From Lachnospiraceae bacterium (lineage in GTDB: Bacteria; Bacillota; Clostridia; Lachnospirales; Lachnospiraceae), in assembly GCA_017938405.1 (NCBI GenBank), contig JAGBBP010000026.1, positions 62,001-126,000 of the forward strand: a DNA stretch of 64,000 nt. The letters are read 5' to 3'. Below the pieces are notes generated by a model. That model made no database searches. It was not told where the DNA came from and was given only the letters and a program-made list of their open reading frames with translations. Positions 49,672 to 57,516 of this stretch are shown here, in pieces. Positions within the stretch are counted from its first letter, which is position 1. The number at the start of each line of letters is the position of its first letter. The translations under genes were made by a program, and so were the position numbers.

Positions 49672-51099
49672 ATGCTGTTTTCCAGTCTGGAATTTTTATT
49701 TCTTTTTTTGCCCATTGTACTGGCGGTATACTTTATTTTGCCGCACCGGGCAAGAAATTATTGGCTGTTTCTTGCGAGTTTATTCTTTTATGCATGGGGA
49801 GAACCGGGATTTGTCATAGCGATGCTGTTTTCCATCGTGTTTAACTATTTTGTTGCACTTCGGATAGAAGAATTGGAAAAAGGCAGCGGCGCACGGAAAT
49901 TCATGCTGGTACTTGCGGTTTTGGTGAATTTGGGAATCCTGTTTGTGTACAAATACATGAATTTTGTAACAGGAATATTGCAGGAACCTATGGCAAAGCT
50001 CGGCATCGAGATAACAAAAACAGAGTTTGTATTGCCGATCGGTATTTCCTTTTTTACCTTCCAGGCTTTAAGTTATGTGATCGATGTGTATCGCGGAATT
50101 CCTGCCCAGAAGAAGTTTTGTTATCTGGGATTGTACATAGCATTGTTCCCGCAGTTGATTGCGGGACCGATTGTCCGATATACCACAATCATGGATGAAA
50201 TGGACAGACGTGAGATTTCCTGGGATGATTTTTCGGCGGGTATGATGCGTTTCCTGCGTGGATTTAATAAGAAAGTACTGCTTGCAAATCTTTTGTCGAA
50301 GGTAGCGGATGCGGCCTTCGGAGCAACGGAGCTGAGCGTGGGGCTGGCGTGGCTTGGAGCCGTTGCTTACGCACTGCAGATTTATTTTGACTTTGGCGGA
50401 TATTCCGATATGGCCATCGGTCTGGGCCGGATGTTCGGCTTTCACTTTTTGGAGAACTTTAATTTTCCGTACATTTCCAAAACGGTTACGGAGTTCTGGA
50501 GACGCTGGCACATTTCTCTCGGCACCTGGTTCCGAGATTATGTGTATTTCCCGTTGGGCGGTTCCAGAGTAAACTCAAAGCTTCGTTTGTTGTTTAATCT
50601 GGCGGTAGTCTGGATGGCTACCGGTATCTGGCACGGAGCGAACTGGACGTTTATTTTCTGGGGCATCCTGCACGGCAGTGTCATTATCGTGGAGAAGATG
50701 TTCGGACTGCCGAATAAGCTGGAAAAGAAGAAGTGGCTATCTGTCGGATATCAAATTGTGACGATGCTTGTCGTGTTGCTCGGTTGGGTATTTTTCCGGG
50801 CGGAAAGTTTGTCTCAGGGTGCAAACTATATCAAATCCATGTTTGCACTGAAGCAAAACGGATGGATGAACGACACCACAATTTTTTATTACAGAGAATA
50901 TGCAGTGCTACTGGTGGCGGGGATTGTTTGTGCGCTTCCGGTTTTGAAAAATCTCGGAGAACGCTTCACAAAGAAAGGTCCGCGTTTTGCGGCCTGTGGG
51001 GAGGCAATCGGTTCGGTTATACAGTTTGCGCTGTTTTTGGTGGGCGTATCCTATCTTGTAATGAATGCGCACAATCCGTTCATTTACTTTAACTTTTAA
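49672..51099 (+). CDS. MBOAT O-acyltransferase (AlgI/DltB-like)
   Basis: A 475-residue membrane protein with 10 to 12 helices, of the membrane-bound O-acyltransferase family. It moves acyl (often acetyl) groups across the membrane to surface polymers. Seen are the opening FSSLEFLFLFLPIVLAVYF, LPIGISFFTFQALSYVIDVYRG, PQLIAGPIVRY, the FWRRWHISLGTWFRDYVYFPLGG block, and the conserved His in GIWHGANWTFIFWGILHG. The next gene encodes a DHHW protein, the usual acetylation partner. The polymer is not identifiable here. Confidence 0.94.
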   Translation: MLFSSLEFLFLFLPIVLAVYFILPHRARNYWLFLASLFFYAWGEPGFVIAMLFSIVFNYFVALRIEELEKGSGARKFMLVLAVLVNLGILFVYKYMNFVTGILQEPMAKLGIEITKTEFVLPIGISFFTFQALSYVIDVYRGIPAQKKFCYLGLYIALFPQLIAGPIVRYTTIMDEMDRREISWDDFSAGMMRFLRGFNKKVLLANLLSKVADAAFGATELSVGLAWLGAVAYALQIYFDFGGYSDMAIGLGRMFGFHFLENFNFPYISKTVTEFWRRWHISLGTWFRDYVYFPLGGSRVNSKLRLLFNLAVVWMATGIWHGANWTFIFWGILHGSVIIVEKMFGLPNKLEKKKWLSVGYQIVTMLVVLLGWVFFRAESLSQGANYIKSMFALKQNGWMNDTTIFYYREYAVLLVAGIVCALPVLKNLGERFTKKGPRFAACGEAIGSVIQFALFLVGVSYLVMNAHNPFIYFNF

Positions 51100-51113
51100 A
51101 GGAGGACATGAGG

Positions 51114-52673
51114 ATGAAAAAGATAAAAGTCTCCGGTGTGGTTACGGCGGCAGTGTTGTTGTTTCTCGGCGTGTTCTTCGTGGCAAATTTGAAACTGGCA
51201 ATGGGGCCGGCGAAAAAATTTGTGAAAAGAGAAACCGATTTCAAGGCGATGGCGGAGGAAGTGCGTACCGGCTATACGTCGGATGATTTCAAAGGGAAAT
51301 CTTCGTTTATTAACCTCAATGGTCTCTTCGCAAGAACCATCGGTCAAAGAGTTTGTAATGATGTGGTTTTACTAAAGAATGATATGCTGACTCTGACAAT
51401 GAAGCGGGCAAACATGGAAAAACAGGCGAATGTACTGGCAGAGCTGGCGGATTACACGAAGAAGCTTGAGATTCCGTTTTTATATGTGCAGGCACCGTAT
51501 AAAGAGGATAAGGAGGATTCGTTGTACCCGACGGGAGTAGAGTCCTACGCATATGAAAATGCGGAGGAGCTGCTTCAATTGCTGACGGAAAAGCAGGTGG
51601 ACACACTGGATTTGCGCCCGTATCTTTGTGAAACGCCGGAATTGATTGATAAATATTATAACCGGACGGATCATCATTGGAATTTCGCCGGAGCATTTGT
51701 AGGATTTCAGCAGATCGCAATGCGGCTGGATCAGATGTTTCCGGAAAAGAATCTGGATATGACATACACACAGCCGGATCAGTGGGAGAGCCATACATTA
51801 GAAGACTGGTCGTTGGGAAGCCGAGGAAAGCGTGTGGGGAAATGGTTTGCCGGAGTAGAGGATGTAACCTGGTATACACCGCTGTTTGAAACGGAGATGT
51901 CCAGAACCGTGCCGAAGTGGCAGAACTTTTTCAGCGGGGATTTTGAGACGGCAAATTTGCGCACAAAACATATTGAAGAGAAGGATTACTTTGCGTATAG
52001 TACCTACAGTTTGTATATCGGTGGAGATTATCCGTTGGTGCAGCATAGAAACCGGAAGGCGGTTTCCGATTTGCATGTGCTCATAATAAAGGATTCCTAT
52101 ACGAGTCCGGTACAGGCGTATTTGTCTACGATGATAACCGAGCTGGATGTTATCGACCCACGACATCTTACCGAATGTACGGTGGCGGAGTACATTAGCC
52201 GGACAAAGCCGGATGTAGTGTTGGTAATGATGAATCCGAGTGTGTTCGGGGTTTCCGATTACATGTCATTCGGTGTAGACGAGGCGCTTAAGGCGAAAGA
52301 ACCGGAATTAACCGCGACCTGGAAAACAAGTAAAGATGTAAAAATAGAACCGTCGGATAACGCGTATAAACAGGATTCGTCCATCACGGTAAAGACAGGA
52401 AAAACATACACAATCCGTTTTAAAGATGTGGAATTTACCGACGGTACAGCGGAGGGCGTGGTGATATCCCTTTATAATACTACGACGAAAACGATTTTGG
52501 ATTCCGGCATTTTTGATTTGGAATATGTCAGGGAAAACGGTGAGTTCGAATGGGTATTTACGACCCCGAAGGGTTCGGATAAACTTTGTCTGCGTCTGTA
52601 TGCCGGCGTTCCGGGAGAAACGGCGGGAAACGGTGTGATCTATAAAGACGTGGAATTACTGGAATGGAAGTAA
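51114..52673 (+). CDS. DHHW-family (AlgX/AlgJ-like) polymer acetylation partner
   Basis: A 519-residue protein anchored by an N-terminal helix (VTAAVLLFLGVFFVANLKLAMG). The start at 51114 is preferred over 51108 because of spacing from AAAGGAGG. The DHHW motif is present as RTDHHWNFAGAFVGF, and a SGNH-like Asp/Ser set as VLIIKDSYTSPVQAYLS. The C-terminal 120 residues form a beta-rich domain (SSITVKTGKTYTIRFKDVEF) that may bind carbohydrate. Working with the MBOAT protein, it would transfer acetyl groups onto an exported polysaccharide. Confidence 0.9.
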   Translation: MKKIKVSGVVTAAVLLFLGVFFVANLKLAMGPAKKFVKRETDFKAMAEEVRTGYTSDDFKGKSSFINLNGLFARTIGQRVCNDVVLLKNDMLTLTMKRANMEKQANVLAELADYTKKLEIPFLYVQAPYKEDKEDSLYPTGVESYAYENAEELLQLLTEKQVDTLDLRPYLCETPELIDKYYNRTDHHWNFAGAFVGFQQIAMRLDQMFPEKNLDMTYTQPDQWESHTLEDWSLGSRGKRVGKWFAGVEDVTWYTPLFETEMSRTVPKWQNFFSGDFETANLRTKHIEEKDYFAYSTYSLYIGGDYPLVQHRNRKAVSDLHVLIIKDSYTSPVQAYLSTMITELDVIDPRHLTECTVAEYISRTKPDVVLVMMNPSVFGVSDYMSFGVDEALKAKEPELTATWKTSKDVKIEPSDNAYKQDSSITVKTGKTYTIRFKDVEFTDGTAEGVVISLYNTTTKTILDSGIFDLEYVRENGEFEWVFTTPKGSDKLCLRLYAGVPGETAGNGVIYKDVELLEWK

Positions 52674-52695
52674 TAAGGAAAATATGAAAATTCCC

Positions 52696-52724
52696 TTGAC
52701 AATTCGGAAAACCGCCCGTATACT
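52696..52724 (+). promoter_or_regulatory. ileS promoter
   Basis: TTGACA (52696-52701) and TATACT (52719-52724) have a 17-nt spacer. The transcript would start near 52731 and run into the T-box leader. Confidence 0.88.
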
Positions 52725-52734
52725 ATAAGATAAT

Positions 52735-53000
52735 TGAATTCACAACACAAAAAGACGTTGAGAAAGAGAGTACACATCTGCCGAAAGGCGCAGCGAATCC
52801 GGGACAGTGGAAGCCGGATGCGAGTAGCGGATGCTTGGAAAATCACTTTTGAGTTGCAGGTCGAAAGCTTTGTCAGTAGACCGCGCCGGGGCTTTCCCGT
52901 TACAGAAAGAAGGTATAAATGGCGAAAGCCTGCGTACTGAATAGGTGGTATAACGAAGCGAATATGCTCTCGTCCTATTTGGACGGGAGCTTTCTTTTTT
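52735..53000 (+). ncRNA. T-box leader (isoleucine) with terminator
   Basis: The 397-bp leader has stem I with a likely specifier ATC (Ile) at 52842-52844 in GGAAA-ATC-ACTTTT, and further stems. The T-box sequence AGGTGGTATAACGAAGC (from 52943) provides the UGGU for the tRNA acceptor end. It is followed by a terminator GCTCTCGTCC/GGACGGGAGC with T-run (52966-53000). Uncharged tRNA-Ile would favour the antiterminator and ileS expression. Only about 70 nt separate terminator and start codon. Confidence 0.88.
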
Positions 53001-53070
53001 GCGAGTAGGCAAAGTGAGCATGTGTACGAAATGGTTGCTTACAAGCAGGATTTTCAAAAGGAGGATAATT

Positions 53071-56000
53071 ATGCTGTACAACAAGGTTGACACGAACATG
53101 AATTTCGTGGACAGAGAAAAAGAAGTCGAAAAGTTCTGGAAAGATGAGAAGATTTTCGAGAAGAGTATCGAGGCAAGAAAGCAGGGCGAGACCTACACTT
53201 TCTATGACGGCCCGCCGACCGCAAACGGAAAGCCGCACATCGGTCACGTTTTGACCCGTGTTATTAAGGATATGATTCCGCGTTACCGTACCATGAAGGG
53301 CTATATGGTGCCGCGTAAGGCAGGTTGGGATACCCACGGTCTTCCGGTAGAGATTGAGGTGGAGAAGCTTCTCGGTCTTGACGGTAAGGACCAGATTGAG
53401 CAGTACGGTTTGGAGCCGTTCATCGACAAGTGTAAGGAAAGCGTTTGGAAGTACAAGGGCATGTGGGAGGATTTCTCCGGTACCGTTGGTTTCTGGGCAG
53501 ATATGGACGACCCGTACGTAACCTATCATGACAACTACATCGAGTCCGAGTGGTGGGCACTTCGCCAGATTTGGGATAAGGGCTTACTGTATAAGGGCTT
53601 TAAGATTGTGCCGTATTGTCCGCGTTGCGGAACCCCGCTTTCTTCCGCGGAAGTGGCACAGGGCTATAAGGATGTTAAGGAACGTTCCGCAGTGGCCCGC
53701 TTTAAGGTAGTAGGTGAGGACGCTTACATCTTAGCATGGACCACCACTCCGTGGACCTTACCGAGTAACGTGGCTCTCTGTGTAAATCCGGATGAGCGTT
53801 ACGCAAAGGTGGCAGCGGCAGACGGTTATACCTACTATATGGCAGAGGCACTGCTTGATACCGTGCTCGGAAAGCTTGCCAAGGAAGACGCACCGGCTTA
53901 CACCGTGCTGGAGACCTATGTAGGTAAGGATTTGGAATACAAGGAATATGAGCCGCTCTTTGACTGTGCAGTGGAAATCTGTGCAAAGCAGGGCAAGAAG
54001 GCTCACTACGTAGTATGTGACAACTACGTTACCTTAACCGACGGTACCGGCGTGGTACACATCGCTCCGGCCTTCGGTGAAGACGATGCCAATGTGGGCA
54101 GAAAGTATGACCTGCCGTTCGTACAGCTGGTTGACGGTAAGGGTGAAATGACCGCTGAGACCCCGTACGCAGGCGTATTTGTAAAGAAGGCAGACCCGAT
54201 GGTTCTGACCGATTTGGATAAGAAGGGACTTCTCTTTGATGCACCGAAGTTTGAGCACAGCTATCCGCATTGTTGGAGATGTGATACCCCGCTCATCTAC
54301 TATGCACGTGAGTCCTGGTACATCAAGGAAACTGCGGTGAAGGACGACTTAATCCGCAACAACAATACCATCAACTGGATTCCGGAATCCATCGGTAAGG
54401 GCCGTTTCGGCAACTGGCTGGAAAATATTCAGGACTGGGCAATTTCCCGTAACCGTTACTGGGGTACTCCGCTGAACATCTGGGAGTGTGAGTGCGGTCA
54501 CAGACATTGTGTGGAAGGCCGCGATGAGCTGTACCGTATGAGCGGTATGGAAGAGGCAAAGACCGTAGAGTTCCATCGTCCGTACATCGATGCCATTACG
54601 TTAAACTGTCCGGAGTGTGGTAAGAAGATGACCCGTGTACCGGAAGTGCTGGACTGTTGGTTTGACTCCGGTGCCATGCCGTTTGCACAGCATCATTATC
54701 CGTTTGAAAATAAGGAATTGTTCGAGAAGCAGTTCCCGGCACAGTTCATTTCCGAGGCTGTGGATCAGACCAGAGGTTGGTTCCATTCTCTCCTTGCAGA
54801 GTCTACCCTTCTGTTTAACAAGGCTCCGTACGAGAACGTAATCGTTTTGGGTCACGTGCAGGATGAGAACGGCCAGAAGATGAGTAAGAGTAAGGGAAAT
54901 GCGGTGGATCCGTTTGATGCACTGGAGAAGTTCGGTGCAGATGCCATCCGTTGGTACTTCTACATCAACTCCGCTCCGTGGTTGCCGAACCGTTTCCACG
55001 ATAAGGCGGTTGTGGAAGGTCAGAGAAAGTTCATGGGTACCCTGTGGAATACCTACGCATTCTTTGTACTGTATGCAAACATTGATGAATTCGACGCTAC
55101 CAAGTACACTTTGGATTACGACAAGTTGTCTGTTATGGATAAGTGGTTGCTTTCCAAGTTAAACAGTGTGGTTGGTGCGGTTGACGATAACTTAGATCAC
55201 TATCGTATCCCGGAGGCTGCAAGAGCATTGCAGGAGTTCGTGGATGAAATGAGTAACTGGTACGTGCGCCGCGGCAGAGAGCGTTTCTGGGCAAAGGGCA
55301 TGGAGCAGGATAAGATTAACGCATATATGACCCTGTACACCGCTCTTGTGACCATTGCAAAGACCGCAGCTCCGATGATTCCGTTCATGGCGGAGGAAAT
55401 CTACCGCAATCTCGTTTGCAGTCTTGACAAGACCGCACCGGAGAGTGTACACCTTTGTGACTTCCCGGAGGTAAAGCTGTCCTGGATTGATAAGAACTTA
55501 GAGGATAACATGGAGCGCGTGCTGAATATCGTTGTGCTTGGTCGTGCGGCTAGAAATACCGCAAACATCAAGCAGCGTCAGCCGATCGGCACCATGTATG
55601 TAAAGTCCGAGGAGGGCGAGCTTCCGGCATTCTTTAACGAGATCATTGCCGACGAGCTTAATGTAAAGAACGTGGCATTTACCACCGACGTACGTGACTT
55701 TACCTCTTACACCTTTAAGCCGCAGTTAAAGACCCTCGGTAAGCGTTTCGGCAGCCGCTTAAATGCACTGCGTACCGTTCTCACGGAGCTTGACGGCAAT
55801 GCGGCAATGGATGAGCTTAACAACACCGGAAAGCTCACCGTAACCGTAGAAGGCGCAGCAGAGGATTTGACCGCAGAAGACCTTTTAATCGAGTCTGCAC
55901 AGAAGGAAGGCTATGTATCCGAGGCAGACGGCGGTGTAACCGTGGTTCTTGATACGAACCTGACCGATGAGCTCATCGAAGAGGGTTATGTAAGAGAGCT

Positions 56001-56229
56001 TATTTCCAAGGTACAGACCATGCGTAAGGAAGCAGGCTTTGAGGTTATGGACCACATCACCCTGTATGTGACCGGCAACGACAAGCTGGCTGACCTGTTC
56101 GCAAAGAACGAAGCGGAAGTGAAGTCCGTGGTACTGGCAGACAGCCTGGTATTCGGCAGCACCGACGGCTATGTGAAGGAATGGGATTTGAACGGCGAAG
56201 CGGTAACCATCGCTGTAAAGAAGAACTAA
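53071..56229 (+). CDS. ileS: Isoleucyl-tRNA synthetase, type 2 (eukaryote-like)
   Basis: A 1052-residue class I synthetase that charges tRNA-Ile. The start at 53071 follows AAAGGAGG (53057-53064). HIGH is in PPTANGKPHIGHVLTRV and KMSKS in GQKMSKSKGNAVDPF. The editing domain CP1 contains the WTTTPWTLPSNVA block. The GWDTHGLPVEIEVEKLLG and CWRCDTPLIYYARESWYI segments, and the C-terminal anticodon part without a zinc ribbon, fit the IleS2 type, which in general tolerates mupirocin. The T-box upstream confirms the amino acid. Confidence 0.96.
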   Translation: MLYNKVDTNMNFVDREKEVEKFWKDEKIFEKSIEARKQGETYTFYDGPPTANGKPHIGHVLTRVIKDMIPRYRTMKGYMVPRKAGWDTHGLPVEIEVEKLLGLDGKDQIEQYGLEPFIDKCKESVWKYKGMWEDFSGTVGFWADMDDPYVTYHDNYIESEWWALRQIWDKGLLYKGFKIVPYCPRCGTPLSSAEVAQGYKDVKERSAVARFKVVGEDAYILAWTTTPWTLPSNVALCVNPDERYAKVAAADGYTYYMAEALLDTVLGKLAKEDAPAYTVLETYVGKDLEYKEYEPLFDCAVEICAKQGKKAHYVVCDNYVTLTDGTGVVHIAPAFGEDDANVGRKYDLPFVQLVDGKGEMTAETPYAGVFVKKADPMVLTDLDKKGLLFDAPKFEHSYPHCWRCDTPLIYYARESWYIKETAVKDDLIRNNNTINWIPESIGKGRFGNWLENIQDWAISRNRYWGTPLNIWECECGHRHCVEGRDELYRMSGMEEAKTVEFHRPYIDAITLNCPECGKKMTRVPEVLDCWFDSGAMPFAQHHYPFENKELFEKQFPAQFISEAVDQTRGWFHSLLAESTLLFNKAPYENVIVLGHVQDENGQKMSKSKGNAVDPFDALEKFGADAIRWYFYINSAPWLPNRFHDKAVVEGQRKFMGTLWNTYAFFVLYANIDEFDATKYTLDYDKLSVMDKWLLSKLNSVVGAVDDNLDHYRIPEAARALQEFVDEMSNWYVRRGRERFWAKGMEQDKINAYMTLYTALVTIAKTAAPMIPFMAEEIYRNLVCSLDKTAPESVHLCDFPEVKLSWIDKNLEDNMERVLNIVVLGRAARNTANIKQRQPIGTMYVKSEEGELPAFFNEIIADELNVKNVAFTTDVRDFTSYTFKPQLKTLGKRFGSRLNALRTVLTELDGNAAMDELNNTGKLTVTVEGAAEDLTAEDLLIESAQKEGYVSEADGGVTVVLDTNLTDELIEEGYVRELISKVQTMRKEAGFEVMDHITLYVTGNDKLADLFAKNEAEVKSVVLADSLVFGSTDGYVKEWDLNGEAVTIAVKKN

Positions 56230-56242
56230 GTTTTGAATTTGA

Positions 56243-56600
56243 GGGCTGCCGTGTGTAGGTGACGCACGGCGGCTTTTTTATCGGTCTTGGGGCATTTTTT
56301 GTCCACGGATTTTATCGTGTAACAAATCATCTTTTCTCCTATTCCGGATGAAGTCTTTCTAATTGCTCCGGTAATTATGATATGGAGTGACGCAACCGGT
56401 TCCGACGCGCCGTCCGTGGCGCGTGTCACCTTGTTTGAACCTCCTGTTCAAACATTGCTGACAGGCAAACGGAGCAATAAGAAAGTCTAACATCCTACAT
56501 AAAGTTCAAAGATGAGTTGTTACACACTAAAATCCTTTGGCAAAAGGTGTTACCAGACCGATAAAAGAGCCACCTTTGGGAAAAATACTTACGGCAGCCC
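56243..56600 (-). ncRNA. Candidate structured RNA in a giant nested palindrome (copy B)
   Basis: The whole ileS-DUF554 gap is nested. GGGCTGCCGT (56243-56252) pairs with 56591-56600, GGCTTTTTTATCGGTCT (56271-56287) with 56555-56571 (16 of 17), and 56317-56334 with 56508-56525 (17 of 18). On the minus strand the core parallels copy A at 41.2 kb: TTTGAACTTTATGTAGGAT, ATTGCTCCG/CGGAGCAAT, hairpin TTTGAAC-AGGAG-GTTCAAA (56434-56452), hairpin ACGCGCC/GGCGCGT with loop ACGGAC (56405-56424), then GGTTGCGTCACT (56387-56398). Stems differ by paired changes while loops are kept. Strand is assigned by homology to copy A only. Confidence 0.65.
56249..56279 (+). terminator. ileS terminator
   Basis: GCCGTG and CACGGC pair around an 11-nt loop, followed by GGCTTTTTTA. 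It lies within the outer arm of the larger palindrome. Confidence 0.75.
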
Positions 56601-56617
56601 GTAACATTGGAGGAACT

Positions 56618-57379
56618 ATGTTAGGTACAATAGTGAATGCCGCAGCGATTGTGTTGGGCGGAGCAATCGGTCTGCTTTTAAAGAAAGGCCTTCCGAAGAA
56701 GATGTCGGATACGCTGATGATCGGACTGGGGCTTTGTACGCTGTATATCGGTATCAGCGGGTGTCTTGAAGGAGAGAATACACTGGTGCTGATTGTTTCT
56801 ATGGTTATCGGTACGATTATCGGAGAAGCAATCGATTTGGATGATAAGATTAATAAGCTGGGAAATTTCCTGGAGAAGAAATTCGGCGGAAAGAAGAGTG
56901 ATATTACCGAAGCAACGGAAGAGAACGCTTCGGATGGCAGGAATACAGGGAGCTCGACGGTGGCGGTATCACAGAACCGTAAGGTCTCCCTGGCGGAGGG
57001 TTTTGTAACCTCCAGTCTTCTGTTCTGCGTTGGCGCTATGGCGATTGTAGGCTCCCTGCAAAGCGGTCTCACCGGTAATCACGAGACCTTATACGCGAAG
57101 TCGGTTCTGGACTTTGTGGCGGCGATTATTTTTGCTTCGACGCTTGGCGCGGGCGTGATGCTTTCCGCCAGTCTGTTGTTTGTGTATCAGGGGAGTATTA
57201 CCCTTTTGGCACAGTTTATTGAACCGTTTTTAACGGACCCGGTCATTGCGGAAATGAACTGCGTCGGGAATGTGATTATTATCGGACTTGCCATGAATAT
57301 GCTGGGGATTTCAAAGTTTAAGGTGATGAATTTGGTGCCGGCCATATTTTTGCCGATTGTATTGTGCCGATTTTTATGA
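56618..57379 (+). CDS. DUF554 membrane protein
   Basis: A 253-residue integral membrane protein. The start at 56618 follows TTGGAGGAAC and gives the family N-terminus MLGTIVNAAAIVLGGAIGLLLKKGLPKKM; upstream codons belong to the palindrome. Six or seven helices follow, with GLGLCTLYIGISGCLEG, GTIIGEAIDLDDKINKLGNFLEKKFGG, FCVGAMAIVGSLQSGLTGNHETLYAKSVLDFV and GNVIIIGLAMNMLGI. DUF554 is a conserved transporter-like family of unknown substrate; some members lie near purine or NAD genes. Nothing nearby indicates its role. Confidence 0.9.
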   Translation: MLGTIVNAAAIVLGGAIGLLLKKGLPKKMSDTLMIGLGLCTLYIGISGCLEGENTLVLIVSMVIGTIIGEAIDLDDKINKLGNFLEKKFGGKKSDITEATEENASDGRNTGSSTVAVSQNRKVSLAEGFVTSSLLFCVGAMAIVGSLQSGLTGNHETLYAKSVLDFVAAIIFASTLGAGVMLSASLLFVYQGSITLLAQFIEPFLTDPVIAEMNCVGNVIIIGLAMNMLGISKFKVMNLVPAIFLPIVLCRFL

Positions 57380-57405
57380 TACTTAAAAGTTCTTTTTTTC
57401 AACAG

Positions 57406-57433
57406 TTGTATTTTTTTTAAAATGTGGTATACT
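57406..57433 (+). promoter_or_regulatory. Promoter of glgP
   Basis: TTGTAT (57406-57411) and TATACT (57428-57433) are 16 nt apart. Confidence 0.65.
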
Positions 57434-57516
57434 ATATAAAATGTATTGGGTCTATTGTACTAGAAAATAGGGCTGAGTAAAATATTAGAATCTAGGAATA
57501 AACGGAGGACAGATAC

